64,000 bases of DNA from Neisseria arctica (GTDB taxonomy: Bacteria > Pseudomonadota > Gammaproteobacteria > Burkholderiales > Neisseriaceae). The DNA lies in the NCBI RefSeq assembly GCF_022870905.1, contig NZ_CP091510.1, positions 1,178,001 through 1,242,000 on the forward strand. Direction: 5' to 3'. Positions 8,696 to 16,679 of this stretch are shown piece by piece. The translations under genes were made by a program, and so were the position numbers. The notes beneath the pieces are model-generated. The model did no database searches, was not told the origin of the DNA, and was given only the letters and a program-made list of their open reading frames with translations. The first letter of the stretch is position 1; each line of letters opens with the position of its first letter.

Positions 8696-8711
8696 CGACA
8701 AAAGGGAAAAT
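8580..8711 (+). repeat. six 23-bp iterons, candidate replication origin
   Basis: The 17-bp core GTGACAAAAGGGAAAAT, or a variant with 1-3 changes, starts at 8580, 8603, 8626, 8649, 8672 and 8695, an exact period of 23 bp. Copies 1 and 2 are identical; copies 3-6 vary at bases 2-3, 6 or 14. Equal spacing near two helical turns is characteristic of initiator-binding iterons. An AT-rich stretch lies at 9214-9310 downstream. The repeats overlap the 3' end of the initiator-like gene. Confidence 0.85.
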
Positions 8712-8736
8712 TATTTTAGATTCTGATTACGATAAG

Positions 8737-9213
8737 TTGTTATCTAGCGATAACAACAACTACAAAGATGGGTTGCCAGCTCCTGAAGAAAAAGCGCAAC
8801 CGGACTGCTCAGGTTCTGTTGTGGTTGTTGAATCTGTTTTTTATTGGCCAAGATGTTTTACTCGCGAGAAGCGAGAAGCGGCCATAAACCTGTTTACAAA
8901 ACAGCTGCCGAACACCGCAGTGGATCGCCTGCAGGAAATCCTTGATGAAATATCCGGGCAGAAAAAGGCAATATCCAGCCCAATGGGATTGTTGGCGACT
9001 TTGGTTAACCTCGAAAAGCAAGGTTTCTTGGAGTGTTTGGTTGCTCCGACCGTCAAAGCCCGTAGGTATGAAAACCTCAAACGTCAGGAAGCTGAACAGT
9101 TACGCTTGCGTGAACTGACTCAACAGGGTGATTCTGATAAGACTGCTGAACCGGGTTCGGAAAAGGCGAGGTTCAAAGGGCTTTTAGCGAAGCTCAATAA
9201 AGCCAAGCACTAA
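8737..9213 (+). CDS. displaced C-terminal reading frame of the initiator, or small separate protein
   Basis: 158 aa from a TTG with no visible ribosome binding site; the frame is open upstream through the last iterons. Sequence such as REAAINLFTKQLPNTAVDRLQEILDE (split here: REAAINLFTK, LQEILDEISGQ) and a charged C-terminus fits a C-terminal domain of a replication protein. With five iterons instead of six, the upstream gene would read directly into this frame, so I prefer to see it as the C-terminal part of that protein, separated by a change in repeat number. It could instead be made separately by reinitiation or frameshifting. Confidence 0.55.
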   Translation: MLSSDNNNYKDGLPAPEEKAQPDCSGSVVVVESVFYWPRCFTREKREAAINLFTKQLPNTAVDRLQEILDEISGQKKAISSPMGLLATLVNLEKQGFLECLVAPTVKARRYENLKRQEAEQLRLRELTQQGDSDKTAEPGSEKARFKGLLAKLNKAKH

Positions 9214-9310
9214 GTTTTACCGCCTATTTAAGCGATTTTTATTTAAATTCTTACAAAATCATTTATATTCGCTTAAAAGTATTTAAATTTCATTAAAATT
9301 GGATTTCATC
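9214..9310 (+). other. AT-rich spacer after the iteron locus
   Basis: Very AT-rich, with TTTAAGCGA and TCGCTTAAA forming widely spaced inverted arms. It could be the unwinding element of the iteron origin; this is inference from composition and position. Confidence 0.35.
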
Positions 9311-10372
9311 ATGGAAATTTTAAAACAACAGTTTGTTATCAAGCCGCACACCATTGCCGTTACACAAGATTTTGAAATTAAGGTGGCCTCGAAAAGCTCC
9401 CCGTTCAGCGATGGTTACGATATGGCCTTTGCTGCCGCCAAGCTCGGAGACAAAGTCAATGGCACGGTACCGGAAGATGATCCGGATTACCGTGATTGGG
9501 AAACTTTCAAGGCACATGAGTTGCTGCTGAAAAAACATCTGAAAAAAGTAACGGGGCGTTCCCACAAGCTCGTTTGGGGTGAGTACGAAATCCTTTCGAA
9601 AATCGACGAACGTTTTGACGGAATGGCGAATCTGCGCAACAAAAGCACGGACAGTTTCATGCTGCATACCAAGCAAGGAATGCGTATGTGGGATGGCAAT
9701 GACAATCATCGCGATGGAGCCAAGTGGCCGGGGATCCGTTACGGCCTGAAACTGTCGAATGACCTTATCAAGCTGGCCAAACAAGACAATCCAATCGCTC
9801 AGTACGAGCTGTTACGGTTCGAAAAAGAATTGGTTGAGACCGAAAAGTTTTTTGAAACGGAGGCCGCCAATATTGAGCAGAAACTAGAGCAAGAAAGACA
9901 GAACGGCATCAACGTGTCGATTATGGTTAGTCAAAATCCAAAGGTGATACCGCTGTACTCAATGCGCGGCTACGGTTACAGACTGATCCGTCTTTTAACC
10001 AGCTACGATCACTTTGTATGCGGCATTAAAACCATCAGCATTAAGGGCATCATCTCCAATACCCAAGCTCGTGAAAAACTGTATGGCGGCGGCCGCCAAT
10101 TACGACGCTTGTTGCAAATGCTTTATGATGCGGTATCCCTGCTTAATGCCATTGCGGAATTTAAGCGGGAGTCTGTTTTGGATGAAACCAATCGTCAGAA
10201 ATTGGCGAATGCGGTGTCAGAGGGATTGATTAATCCGTTACCGTTATCAGTTTGGCGTTATGAAACAATGCCTGCTTTTGTATATATCCGTGATAAATTA
10301 GATGATAGCCGATTGGAACAGATCATTGATTTCGCAACTCAGTGCGGCATGGTGCTTTCCGAGGATGAATAG
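9311..10372 (+). CDS. TIGR03761-type integrating conjugative element protein
   Basis: 353 aa. The central and C-terminal parts (PIAQYELLRFEKELVETEK, NVSIMVSQNPKVIPLYS, GYGYRLIRLLTSYDHFV, REKLYGGGRQLRRLLQM) have the pattern I associate with the TIGR03761/PFL_4669 family, found in the parA-ssb-topB cluster of SPI-7-type ICEs. Function is not established; it is presumed to act in element DNA processing. The ATG at 9311 follows GGAT; an in-frame TTG 12 bases upstream is less likely. It is followed directly by a large palindrome (10381-10417). Confidence 0.75.
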   Translation: MEILKQQFVIKPHTIAVTQDFEIKVASKSSPFSDGYDMAFAAAKLGDKVNGTVPEDDPDYRDWETFKAHELLLKKHLKKVTGRSHKLVWGEYEILSKIDERFDGMANLRNKSTDSFMLHTKQGMRMWDGNDNHRDGAKWPGIRYGLKLSNDLIKLAKQDNPIAQYELLRFEKELVETEKFFETEAANIEQKLEQERQNGINVSIMVSQNPKVIPLYSMRGYGYRLIRLLTSYDHFVCGIKTISIKGIISNTQAREKLYGGGRQLRRLLQMLYDAVSLLNAIAEFKRESVLDETNRQKLANAVSEGLINPLPLSVWRYETMPAFVYIRDKLDDSRLEQIIDFATQCGMVLSEDE

Positions 10373-10380
10373 TAAGCGGT

Positions 10381-10417
10381 TGTAACGGGGGGTTACAGGC
10401 TGTAACCCCCCGTTACA
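10381..10417. repeat. 37-bp palindrome built from the 19-bp satellite unit
   Basis: Arms TGTAACGGGGGGTTACAG and CTGTAACCCCCCGTTACA are exact reverse complements around one base. Each arm is itself a small hairpin (TGTAAC/GTTACA). The right arm is the same sequence that occurs in every unit of the 61-bp satellite at 11039-11332. It may terminate transcription or bind the same protein as the satellite. Confidence 0.85.
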
Positions 10418-10452
10418 GTTTGGTAGACATGTAAAAATGGGAATTTTCGGGC

Positions 10453-10992
10453 ATGAAAATGAAGCAATCTAAAACAGTAGTCAAATTGACTAATGTTAAA
10501 AGGCTTTTAAGGGTAAGGGGCTTAGAGGAAATAGAAAACCTTATTACCGAAAAAGAAAGTCAGCTGTTAAAGCTGATGGATGATGCCCGTAACTATTGTG
10601 AAGAGTGTAAAAAATACGATTTCGTCTATACGGTAACTTATGTCGGGATACCGATAAAGGCTAAGACGATACCGGCCGCAAAACGGAAGATACTGCAGGT
10701 TCCGGAGGTCAAGTTTAGAAAATACATCATGTCAAATTCGAGAGGTACGGTTTCAGAAAGGCGCGATATTAATACATGGGACGAGTTAAGTGCCAAACTG
10801 GATGAAACCAATGCTTCCCTCGAAGAACGGCAAATCCACATGTTTATGTTCATACAGTTTAAGGTCATATATGCCCAAGCACGGGTAGTTGCACAAGAAC
10901 TGGTATCTCTATACGGGTTAAAGTCGGATCGGGATGATATGTTTGAATTTGAGTCGATGAAAGTTTCCGCGATGCCTAAGATTATGTTGTGA
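10453..10992 (+). CDS. unknown ICE core protein (DUF3158 position)
   Basis: 179 aa, basic, mostly helical, with an N-terminal KRLLRVRGLEEIENLITEKE and a C-terminal YAQARVVAQELVSLYG. In related elements a DUF3158 gene often lies between the TIGR03761 gene and ssb, and this gene is in that place, but I cannot confirm membership from the sequence. It sits between the 37-bp palindrome and a clear terminator (11010-11033), so it is probably the last gene of its unit. Confidence 0.6.
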   Translation: MKMKQSKTVVKLTNVKRLLRVRGLEEIENLITEKESQLLKLMDDARNYCEECKKYDFVYTVTYVGIPIKAKTIPAAKRKILQVPEVKFRKYIMSNSRGTVSERRDINTWDELSAKLDETNASLEERQIHMFMFIQFKVIYAQARVVAQELVSLYGLKSDRDDMFEFESMKVSAMPKIML

Positions 10993-11009
10993 TGGTTTTG
11001 TATAATATG

Positions 11010-11033
11010 AACAGCCCTTCGGGCTGTTTTTTT
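11010..11033 (+). terminator. intrinsic terminator
   Basis: AACAGCCC-TTC-GGGCTGTT hairpin followed by seven T. It ends the unit that closes with the 10453-10992 gene. Confidence 0.9.
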
Positions 11034-11038
11034 ATGCA

Positions 11039-11332
11039 GGCCGGCCGTTACCCGGTTTGCTGTAACCCCCCGTTACAGCTGCACACTCCATTTTCCGGTG
11101 GCCGGCCGTTACCCGGTTTGCTGTAACCCCCCGTTACAGCTGCACACTCCATTTTCCGGTGGCCGGCCGTTACCCGGTTTGCTGTAACCCCCCGTTACAG
11201 CTGCACACTCCATTTTCCGGTGGCCGGCCGTTACCCGGTTTGCTGTAACCCCCCGTTACAGCTGCACACTCCATTTTCCGGTGGCCGGCCGTTACCCGGT
11301 TTGCTGTAACCCCCCGTTACAGCTGCACACTC
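11039..11332 (+). repeat. 61-bp satellite, about 4.8 copies
   Basis: Units begin GGCCGGCCGTTACCCGG at 11039, 11100, 11161, 11222 and 11283, an exact 61-bp period with essentially no divergence; the last unit stops about 50 bases in. Each unit contains CTGTAACCCCCCGTTACAG, a 7-bp stem with a 5-base loop. The array is non-coding, between a terminator and the ssb promoter. Candidate functions are a ParB centromere, a second initiator array or a single-strand origin; the sequence does not choose among them. Confidence 0.9.
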
Positions 11333-11340
11333 TTTGGTGC

Positions 11341-11370
11341 TTGACACAATGTTTCATCGTGATTTAAAAT
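11341..11370 (+). promoter_or_regulatory. promoter of ssb
   Basis: TTGACA at 11341-11346 and TAAAAT at 11365-11370 with an 18-bp spacer (or TTAAAA with 17). It immediately follows the satellite. The leader that follows has a GTCTGCCCCC segment able to pair with the GGAGCAGA ribosome binding site, like the array leaders. Confidence 0.6.
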
Positions 11371-11454
11371 TAATTACCCTTAATCTCATGATGGGGTATT
11401 TCATCTCAAATGTCTGCGTCTGCCCCCTTCTTTTAATTTTTTTGGAGCAGAACA

Positions 11455-11901
11455 ATGACTATTCACATCGAAGTCCAAGGAAACCTTGGGCAATCTCCTG
11501 AATTGCGCCCAGTAGCATCTGATAAAAGTAGTGAGCCAAGCCTTGTGCTTAACTTCTCTATTGCTTCTTCACGTTTCAAAAAAAATGAAGAGGGCCGACT
11601 TGAAACCGTCGGCGAACCTGAATGGGTGAATTGCGAATACTGGAACAGGGATGCTGCTCATCTGCATAAACTGCTTCAGAAAGGTATGCCCGTTTTTGTC
11701 AAAGGCGAAGAAATTCAGGAATCCTATACTGATCGTGACGGTAATCTCGTCAAGGCGCGCAAAGTGCGCGTTCAGCAGATCTATCTTGGATTGACAAAAC
11801 GAATTGAAAACATCGTCTTACGGCCTAAACGCGAGCAACAGCCGGGAGAGCAGAATGGCAATCCAAACTCCGATTCAGATGATAGTGATATTCCGTTCTG
11901 A
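11455..11901 (+). CDS. ssb: single-stranded DNA-binding protein
   Basis: 148 aa. An OB-fold with the pattern NLGQSPELRP at the start, WVNCEYWNRDAAHL in the middle, and the acidic tip DSDDSDIPF that recruits DNA-processing partners. It coats single-stranded DNA during replication or transfer of the element. GGAG lies 7 bases before the ATG. It begins the ssb-topB unit, as in gonococcal-island and SPI-7-type elements. Confidence 0.92.
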   Translation: MTIHIEVQGNLGQSPELRPVASDKSSEPSLVLNFSIASSRFKKNEEGRLETVGEPEWVNCEYWNRDAAHLHKLLQKGMPVFVKGEEIQESYTDRDGNLVKARKVRVQQIYLGLTKRIENIVLRPKREQQPGEQNGNPNSDSDDSDIPF

Positions 11902-11915
11902 GTCACATATTAAAT

Positions 11916-12107
11916 ATGCACTTTAACCATGACCGCAGAACTGCCCGTGAAGAAATCGGGCAGTGGCTGCGTATCGTTTGGCAGGAAGTCAAAGGCTATC
12001 TGTTTAAGATGGTAATCTGCTTAATCATACTGGCTGCTTTGACTTACTGCTTCGTCACTTCCTTTTTTGTGTTTTTCCTATGGTTTAAGTCATCAATTCC
12101 CGAATAA
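11916..12107 (+). CDS. small membrane protein between ssb and topB
   Basis: 63 aa with a basic amphipathic N-terminus (HDRRTAREEIGQWLRIV) and a long hydrophobic stretch (about residues 28-58) that could span the membrane once or twice. No family recognised. It starts 14 bp after ssb and ends 7 bp before topB, so it is co-transcribed. Ribosome binding site is weak. Confidence 0.5.
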   Translation: MHFNHDRRTAREEIGQWLRIVWQEVKGYLFKMVICLIILAALTYCFVTSFFVFFLWFKSSIPE

Positions 12108-12114
12108 GGCCATT

Positions 12115-13992
12115 ATGAGACTTTTTTTATGTGAGAAACCATCTCAGGCAAACGACATCGCAAAGGTGTTGGGTGTCATCGGAGGACGCTATGACGGCTA
12201 TTTTCAAAAAGGTGATATTACCGTTACTTGGGCATTTGGCCATATTCTGACACAGGCAATGCCGGCTGCGTACGGTGAGGAATTTGCCGATTTCGGCAAC
12301 ATTGAAGCCCTACCCGTACTGCCCGTTCAATGGCAGATGGAGGTGCAACCTAAAGCAGCCAAGCAGTTTAAAGTCATCAAAGGGCTATTGGCTAAAGCTG
12401 ATGAGGTGGTTATTGCCACTGACGCAGATAGAGAGGGAGAGGTCATCGCCCGCGAAATCCTTGATTATTGCGGATACCGTAAAAAAGTATCTCGTTTTTG
12501 GACCAGCGGTTTGGATACAGCCTCCGTTAAAAAAGCCTTGGCTACGATTATGCCCGGACAACAAAAAGAAAGTCTGTATCAGGCCGGATTGGCCCGTTCC
12601 CGGGCCGACTGGCTGGTCGGTATGAATTTGAGTCGAGCCTATACCGTGGCCTACTCGGAGGGGTTCGGCAAAGAGCATACCTTGTCCATAGGGCGCATTC
12701 AGACGCCGACATTAAATTTAGTAGTCCGCCGCGACCATATTATCGAGAATTTCCAACCCTATCCGTACTATATTTTGAGTGCTGATTTTCAGACAGCATC
12801 AAAAGCAGTCTTTACGGCAGCTTGGCAGATTCCCGAATCTCTCAAAAACTCTGACGGCCTATGTACCGACAAGGATTTTGTTACAGCTTTGGCCAAGCAG
12901 CTTACAAATGCGGACGGTACTGTCGTTTCCGCCAAAACGGAACGCAAAAAAACACCGGCTCCATTGCCTTATAGTTTGTCTGCCTTACAAAAAGAAGCCG
13001 GCAAAAAACTAGGCATTTCCGCATCAAAGGTGCTTGAGATTGCTCAGGTACTGTATGAGAAGCATAAGATTACATCTTACCCGCGCACCCCGTGCCGATA
13101 CCTGCCTAAGTCGCAGCAAAGCGAAGTGGCCGATGTTTTTGCCGCCATAACCGCCATTGACGGCAGCCTCTCTGATGTGTTGGCCAAAGCGGATCCCGAC
13201 CGACCATCACGGGTTTGGAATGATACGCAGGTCAACAAACACTCGCACCACGCAATTATCCCGACCAAAGTCTCGAATTTTTCGCTTTCCCAACTGGATA
13301 AGAAGGAACTGGAAATCTACCTGATGATACGCAACCGCTACATCGCCCAGTTCTATCCTGACTATGAATACGATGCGACCGTTATCTTGGCCGAAAGCTG
13401 CGGCCAGCAGTTTAAAGCCACCGGACAAACCCCGAAAGTCCAAGGCTGGAAAGCGTGGTTGGGTAAAACCGATGAAGATGATGATGAGGGCGGCATTGTT
13501 TTGCCAATTGTTTCCGACGGTGACAGGCTGACTGTAACCGGCAGTAAACCGGAAACCAAAAAAACCGCACCGCCGCCGCGCTTTACCGAATCCACTCTGT
13601 TGGACGAAATGCAGAGTTTGTCTGATTTTCTCAAAACGGTCAAAGACGAGGAAATTAAGAAAATCCTCCGCAGCACCGAGGGGTTGGGAACAGAAGCGAC
13701 CCGTGCCAACATCATTGACCGCCTGTTTGAGATGAACTACATCGAGAAGCAGAAAGGCAAAATAGTCTCTACCGAAAAAGGCCGGCGGCTGATTGCCCGC
13801 ATACCGGCCATGGTGGCAGACCCGGTAACTACCGCCAAGTGGGAGCTGGCATTAGCCGGCATCGAGTCGGGTAAATTGACGATGGCAAATTTCATGGCAT
13901 ACCAAGAAGGCTTAATCCGACAGTTGGTCGATCAGGCTAAAGAAGCAGCAGCTAAAAAGCCTGCGAGCAGTATCCGCAGAAAAACACAATAA
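12115..13992 (+). CDS. topB: DNA topoisomerase III
   Basis: 625 aa type IA topoisomerase. Toprim domain with LFLCEKPSQA at the N-terminus (Glu7) and ATDADREGE near residue 100; catalytic tyrosine 322 in ITSYPRT; EGLGTEATRANIIDRL later. It ends without a cysteine zinc domain, like other TopB. It decatenates and relaxes single-stranded regions and is a constant part of the ICE core cluster. The start at 12115 gives the conserved MRLFLCEKPS; a longer frame overlaps the small membrane gene. Confidence 0.93.
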   Translation: MRLFLCEKPSQANDIAKVLGVIGGRYDGYFQKGDITVTWAFGHILTQAMPAAYGEEFADFGNIEALPVLPVQWQMEVQPKAAKQFKVIKGLLAKADEVVIATDADREGEVIAREILDYCGYRKKVSRFWTSGLDTASVKKALATIMPGQQKESLYQAGLARSRADWLVGMNLSRAYTVAYSEGFGKEHTLSIGRIQTPTLNLVVRRDHIIENFQPYPYYILSADFQTASKAVFTAAWQIPESLKNSDGLCTDKDFVTALAKQLTNADGTVVSAKTERKKTPAPLPYSLSALQKEAGKKLGISASKVLEIAQVLYEKHKITSYPRTPCRYLPKSQQSEVADVFAAITAIDGSLSDVLAKADPDRPSRVWNDTQVNKHSHHAIIPTKVSNFSLSQLDKKELEIYLMIRNRYIAQFYPDYEYDATVILAESCGQQFKATGQTPKVQGWKAWLGKTDEDDDEGGIVLPIVSDGDRLTVTGSKPETKKTAPPPRFTESTLLDEMQSLSDFLKTVKDEEIKKILRSTEGLGTEATRANIIDRLFEMNYIEKQKGKIVSTEKGRRLIARIPAMVADPVTTAKWELALAGIESGKLTMANFMAYQEGLIRQLVDQAKEAAAKKPASSIRRKTQ

Positions 13993-14058
13993 CGCCATTT
14001 AATGAGAGGATGAATGTATGAAAGAATTAGACATTACAAATCATCAGCTGGAGCAGCT

Positions 14059-14634
14059 ATGGATTTAAGCCGTCGAGATTTTTTAGGCCGTACAGCTGCC
14101 GTTGCCGGTTTGGTTGCGACAGGCGGAACCGGATTGCTTCTCCCGGAAGATGTGGCTGCGGCCGGTATGGAAAATTTTTGGTTACAAGACCGAATAATCA
14201 GCTGCCGTCGTGCAGACACTAAAGAAAAACGCGATATTCGTTTCTTTTCCGCCAATCAGGGGTATCTGAATGACGGTTATCGTTATGCCTGCTGGCTGAT
14301 GAGAGATGCAAAAGACGGCAACGCCGTTACCAATATTGACGTGGGCTTGTTGAACTTGCTCTACGCCCTGCAAGAGTGGGCGCGCCTTTCGGGCAAGCCC
14401 GACCCCGTTATCACAATTAACAGCGCGTATCGCACTCCTCGTCGCAATGCCAGTATCGAGGGAGCAGCCCGGAATTCACTGCATACTCGCGGTAAAGCAG
14501 TTGATATTACCATGCGGGGCGTGACGCTGGATCAGTTGCGGTTGATGGCCGATTATTATAAAGTCGGCGGAATCGGCATCTATGATACGTTTATCCATCT
14601 TGATGCAGGCCGTTACCGTTCTTGGCGGGGATGA
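14059..14634 (+). CDS. Tat-exported YcbK/M15-type peptidase
   Basis: 191 aa. The N-terminus MDLSRRDFLGRTAAVAGLVA is a twin-arginine signal (SRRDFLG). The mature part has NSAYRTPRRNASIEGA, HTRGKAVDI (His with Asp six residues on) and FIHLDAGRYRSW, the zinc-site pattern of DUF882/YcbK peptidases of the M15 type. It should act on peptidoglycan in the periplasm, perhaps opening the wall for transfer. GGAG lies 5 bases before 14059; an in-frame ATG at 14014 also has a GAGAGGA upstream, so a longer N-terminus is possible. It sits between topB and HU. Confidence 0.78.
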   Translation: MDLSRRDFLGRTAAVAGLVATGGTGLLLPEDVAAAGMENFWLQDRIISCRRADTKEKRDIRFFSANQGYLNDGYRYACWLMRDAKDGNAVTNIDVGLLNLLYALQEWARLSGKPDPVITINSAYRTPRRNASIEGAARNSLHTRGKAVDITMRGVTLDQLRLMADYYKVGGIGIYDTFIHLDAGRYRSWRG

Positions 14635-14666
14635 CAAATTATATTGAACAACAAAAAGGAAGAATG

Positions 14667-14942
14667 ATGAATAAAACCGAACTAATTGAAGCTATGGCCG
14701 CATGGCCCGGTTTGAATAAAGAGCAAGCCAAAATAGCTGTCGAGGCATTTCAGGTATTGGTCGAGGGTGAGCTGGCCAAAGGAGGCCAAGTCAGCCTGAC
14801 CGGCTTTGGCAATTTCTCCGTGGTCGAAAAAACAGAACGCAAAGGCCGTAATCCCAAGACCGGTGAGGAACTGACTATTCCGGCGCGTAGAACCGTTAAA
14901 TTCAAACCCGGTAAAGGTTTGGCCGAAGCGGTAGCAAAATAA
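14667..14942 (+). CDS. HU-family DNA-binding protein
   Basis: 91 aa. Typical HU: MNKTELIEAMA, GQVSLTGFGNFSV, RKGRNPKTGEELTIPA and VKFKPGKGL. HU bends DNA and helps initiation and recombination complexes; here it is part of the element core. AAGGAAG precedes two adjacent ATGs (14664 and 14667). A terminator follows immediately. Confidence 0.92.
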   Translation: MNKTELIEAMAAWPGLNKEQAKIAVEAFQVLVEGELAKGGQVSLTGFGNFSVVEKTERKGRNPKTGEELTIPARRTVKFKPGKGLAEAVAK

Positions 14943-14947
14943 TTATA

Positions 14948-14973
14948 AACGGCTGCTTATGCAGCCGTTTTTT
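14948..14973 (+). terminator. intrinsic terminator after the HU gene
   Basis: AACGGCTGC-TTAT-GCAGCCGTT followed by T6; closes the ssb-topB-HU unit. Confidence 0.9.
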
Positions 14974-14995
14974 ATTTGGGTCTGATATTCGGGTA

Positions 14996-15023
14996 TTGAC
15001 AAATCTGTTTTTAAGTATATGAT
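14996..15023 (+). promoter_or_regulatory. strong sigma70-type promoter with long leader
   Basis: TTGACA at 14996-15001, 16-bp spacer, TATGAT at 15018-15023. It is followed by about 220 untranslated bases with small hairpins and then the structured leader at 15184-15250. The best consensus promoter in the left half of the element. Confidence 0.75.
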
Positions 15024-15183
15024 AATAACTGTTTTAAGGTGTTTCAGGCTTCACCCAAAAGTCTGCCATGTAGTTACGCGAGCATGGTCCTGATACGTCA
15101 GGGAGTAACGTTCCTTATTTATCCTGCCTTCCTTTAGGCTCCCAGGTCAGTTTCGGCAATCGGAAAGGCCGCCTCTTTATTTT

Positions 15184-15250
15184 AAACCCTTTGGGGATAT
15201 ATCTTCCCCAAACGGGACTGGTATATCCCCTTTTATTTTGGAGATATATC
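15184..15250 (+). promoter_or_regulatory. structured leader (terminator-like hairpin with SD echo)
   Basis: AAACCC, 5' arm GGGGATATATC, inner TTCCCC..CGGG, 3' arm GGTATATCCCC, TTTTATTTT, then GGAGATATATC and ATG. The 5' arm repeats the ribosome-binding segment with one A-to-G change, and the 3' arm can pair with either (10 of 11 with the latter). Confidence 0.75.
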
Positions 15251-15823
15251 ATGTCAAACAATCAAAACCAAGCTACTTACTACAACTTGATCATCGAAGG
15301 CGTAGGTTTTCTGAATCGTCCCCGTGAAATATCAAGCAAGCGTGGTAACTCATATTATGGGCTAACTATCAATGCTGCTCGCGGTTATTCGGAAGATAAC
15401 GAAAAAACTCGAATCGATTGTCGGATAGTCGGTGAAGAAGCCAAAGCAATTATGGCCAATTTGCTGGATGCCCATCCGGAGTTGTTAGATAACGATTGGA
15501 AAAAACATCCTACGGTACATGTAGGTTTTCGTGTAGGTGACGTTTTCCCTTCCAAATTCACTAACCGAAAAGGTGAGGAAGTCCTCTTTTTAGATGGCCG
15601 CTTACTTGCTTTTAAGTGGATTAAGGTTAACGGTGAGTTCTTTTACAAGCACGAACAAGAGCAGGAATCAATGGATGCAGCACCCGTTCAGGATGCAGCT
15701 CCGGCGAAACCGGCCCATGAACCTAAGAAAGCCGAACCACAACAATCTGCTTCAGGCAGTGTATATGGTTCTCAAACTAAACAAAAAGGCGGTTATCAAC
15801 AAACTTCCTATCGTTTTAGTTAA
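15251..15823 (+). CDS. STY4534/DUF3577-type ICE replication protein
   Basis: 190 aa. The N-terminal two-thirds (YYNLIIEGVGFLNRPREI, YYGLTINAARGYSED, RIDCRIVGEEAKAIM) has the OB-fold-like pattern of the DUF3577 family, annotated in ICEs as STY4534-family replication protein. The C-terminal part is proline/glutamine-rich and disordered, like an SSB tail but without its acidic tip. It probably binds single-stranded DNA. Expressed from the promoter at 14996 through the structured leader; the true start is 15251 just after GGAG. Confidence 0.75.
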   Translation: MSNNQNQATYYNLIIEGVGFLNRPREISSKRGNSYYGLTINAARGYSEDNEKTRIDCRIVGEEAKAIMANLLDAHPELLDNDWKKHPTVHVGFRVGDVFPSKFTNRKGEEVLFLDGRLLAFKWIKVNGEFFYKHEQEQESMDAAPVQDAAPAKPAHEPKKAEPQQSASGSVYGSQTKQKGGYQQTSYRFS

Positions 15824-16611
15824 TGCGGCTTTTTATGAGAAAAGAGAAAACTTTGGTTTTCTTTTTTCCTCAGACTTTAACCTGTGCTTCACCCGCATAG
15901 GTTTTCCCAAGCAGGTTTGGATACAGCCTGTTTCGGAAAACCTATCCGGGGACACTAACACCCTCCTCTATTCTGTGGCGATGGGGCTTCGCCCAAAATC
16001 AGCTCCGGCTTACAGCTTATTCCGTTTATTTATCGATGCCCGTTATGCGGGTATCCGTAAGTATCCGTAACCCCGATCTTTAACAATTCGGATTGAAATT
16101 TTGAGTAATACCGTGCGCGGCCGATTGGCTGTGCATGGTACTTTCACATGGTCTGCGAGACAGACCTTTTCATTTCTTCAGGCAGCTTGCGCAGCAGGCT
16201 GCCGACCTGAGCGTTTTCCGACCGGAGACCGTTCAGGTCGGCATCTGAATTTAACCGACAGTCTCTGACTGTTAGTTACGGTATAGCCCTTAAGTACCGG
16301 CCTTATTCGTAAGGTTTGTGGCATTTTTTATAACTTTTTTATTCTGGCATTCTGTACGGATCGGTGCAGTTCTTTACGGTTACGCCCCGTTAAAGTATTG
16401 ATTTCCGTGGTGCAGCGAAAATCAATACATTTATGACGGTAACTAGCGGTTTTACCGCTTTTTTTGGAATCCACCGGGTGTGGGTTCTTTCAGATGGCTT
16501 TACATAGGCTCTCTGAAAGAGTACATACCCTTTTTTCTCGGCCTTTATGGCTGATTTGCTTTAGCCGTTAACCAAAAGCAGATACATTCGTGTATTTTAC
16601 GGCATTCTTTT
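15824..16611 (+). ncRNA. long structured non-coding stretch
   Basis: About 790 bp with no credible gene but many hairpins: GGTCTG-CGAGA-CAGACC then T4 (16150-16166); GCCGACCTGA with TCAGGTCGGC (16201-16242); GTATTGATTT with AAATCAATAC (16395-16428); and AGCGGT-TTT-ACCGCT then T7 (16445-16465), a good terminator. Several hairpins carry loops and T-runs like small RNAs or tandem attenuators. It could hold one or more regulatory RNAs or the transfer origin; I see no nic-site motif I can name. Confidence 0.45.
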
Positions 16612-16679
16612 AAACCCATCGGGGAACACCTTCCCCGGCGGGCATGGTGTATCCCCTATTTTTTATGAGGAATATCACC
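16612..16679 (+). promoter_or_regulatory. structured leader
   Basis: AAACCC, arm GGGGAACACC, inner TTCCCCGGCGGG, arm GGTGTATCCCC (bulged A), TATTTTTT, then GAGGAATATCACC and ATG. The 3' arm can pair with arm or, with a bulge, with the ribosome-binding segment. Confidence 0.7.

Noticed and set aside
11039..11332. CRISPR array
   Set aside because: The 61-bp units are identical throughout with no unique spacers, and no cas gene is present. The 23-bp iterons also have no spacers of array type.
16076..16091. rRNA operon leader (ATCTTTAACAATTCGG)
   Set aside because: The short match to rRNA leader sequence is not followed by any rRNA gene; probably chance or part of the structured stretch.
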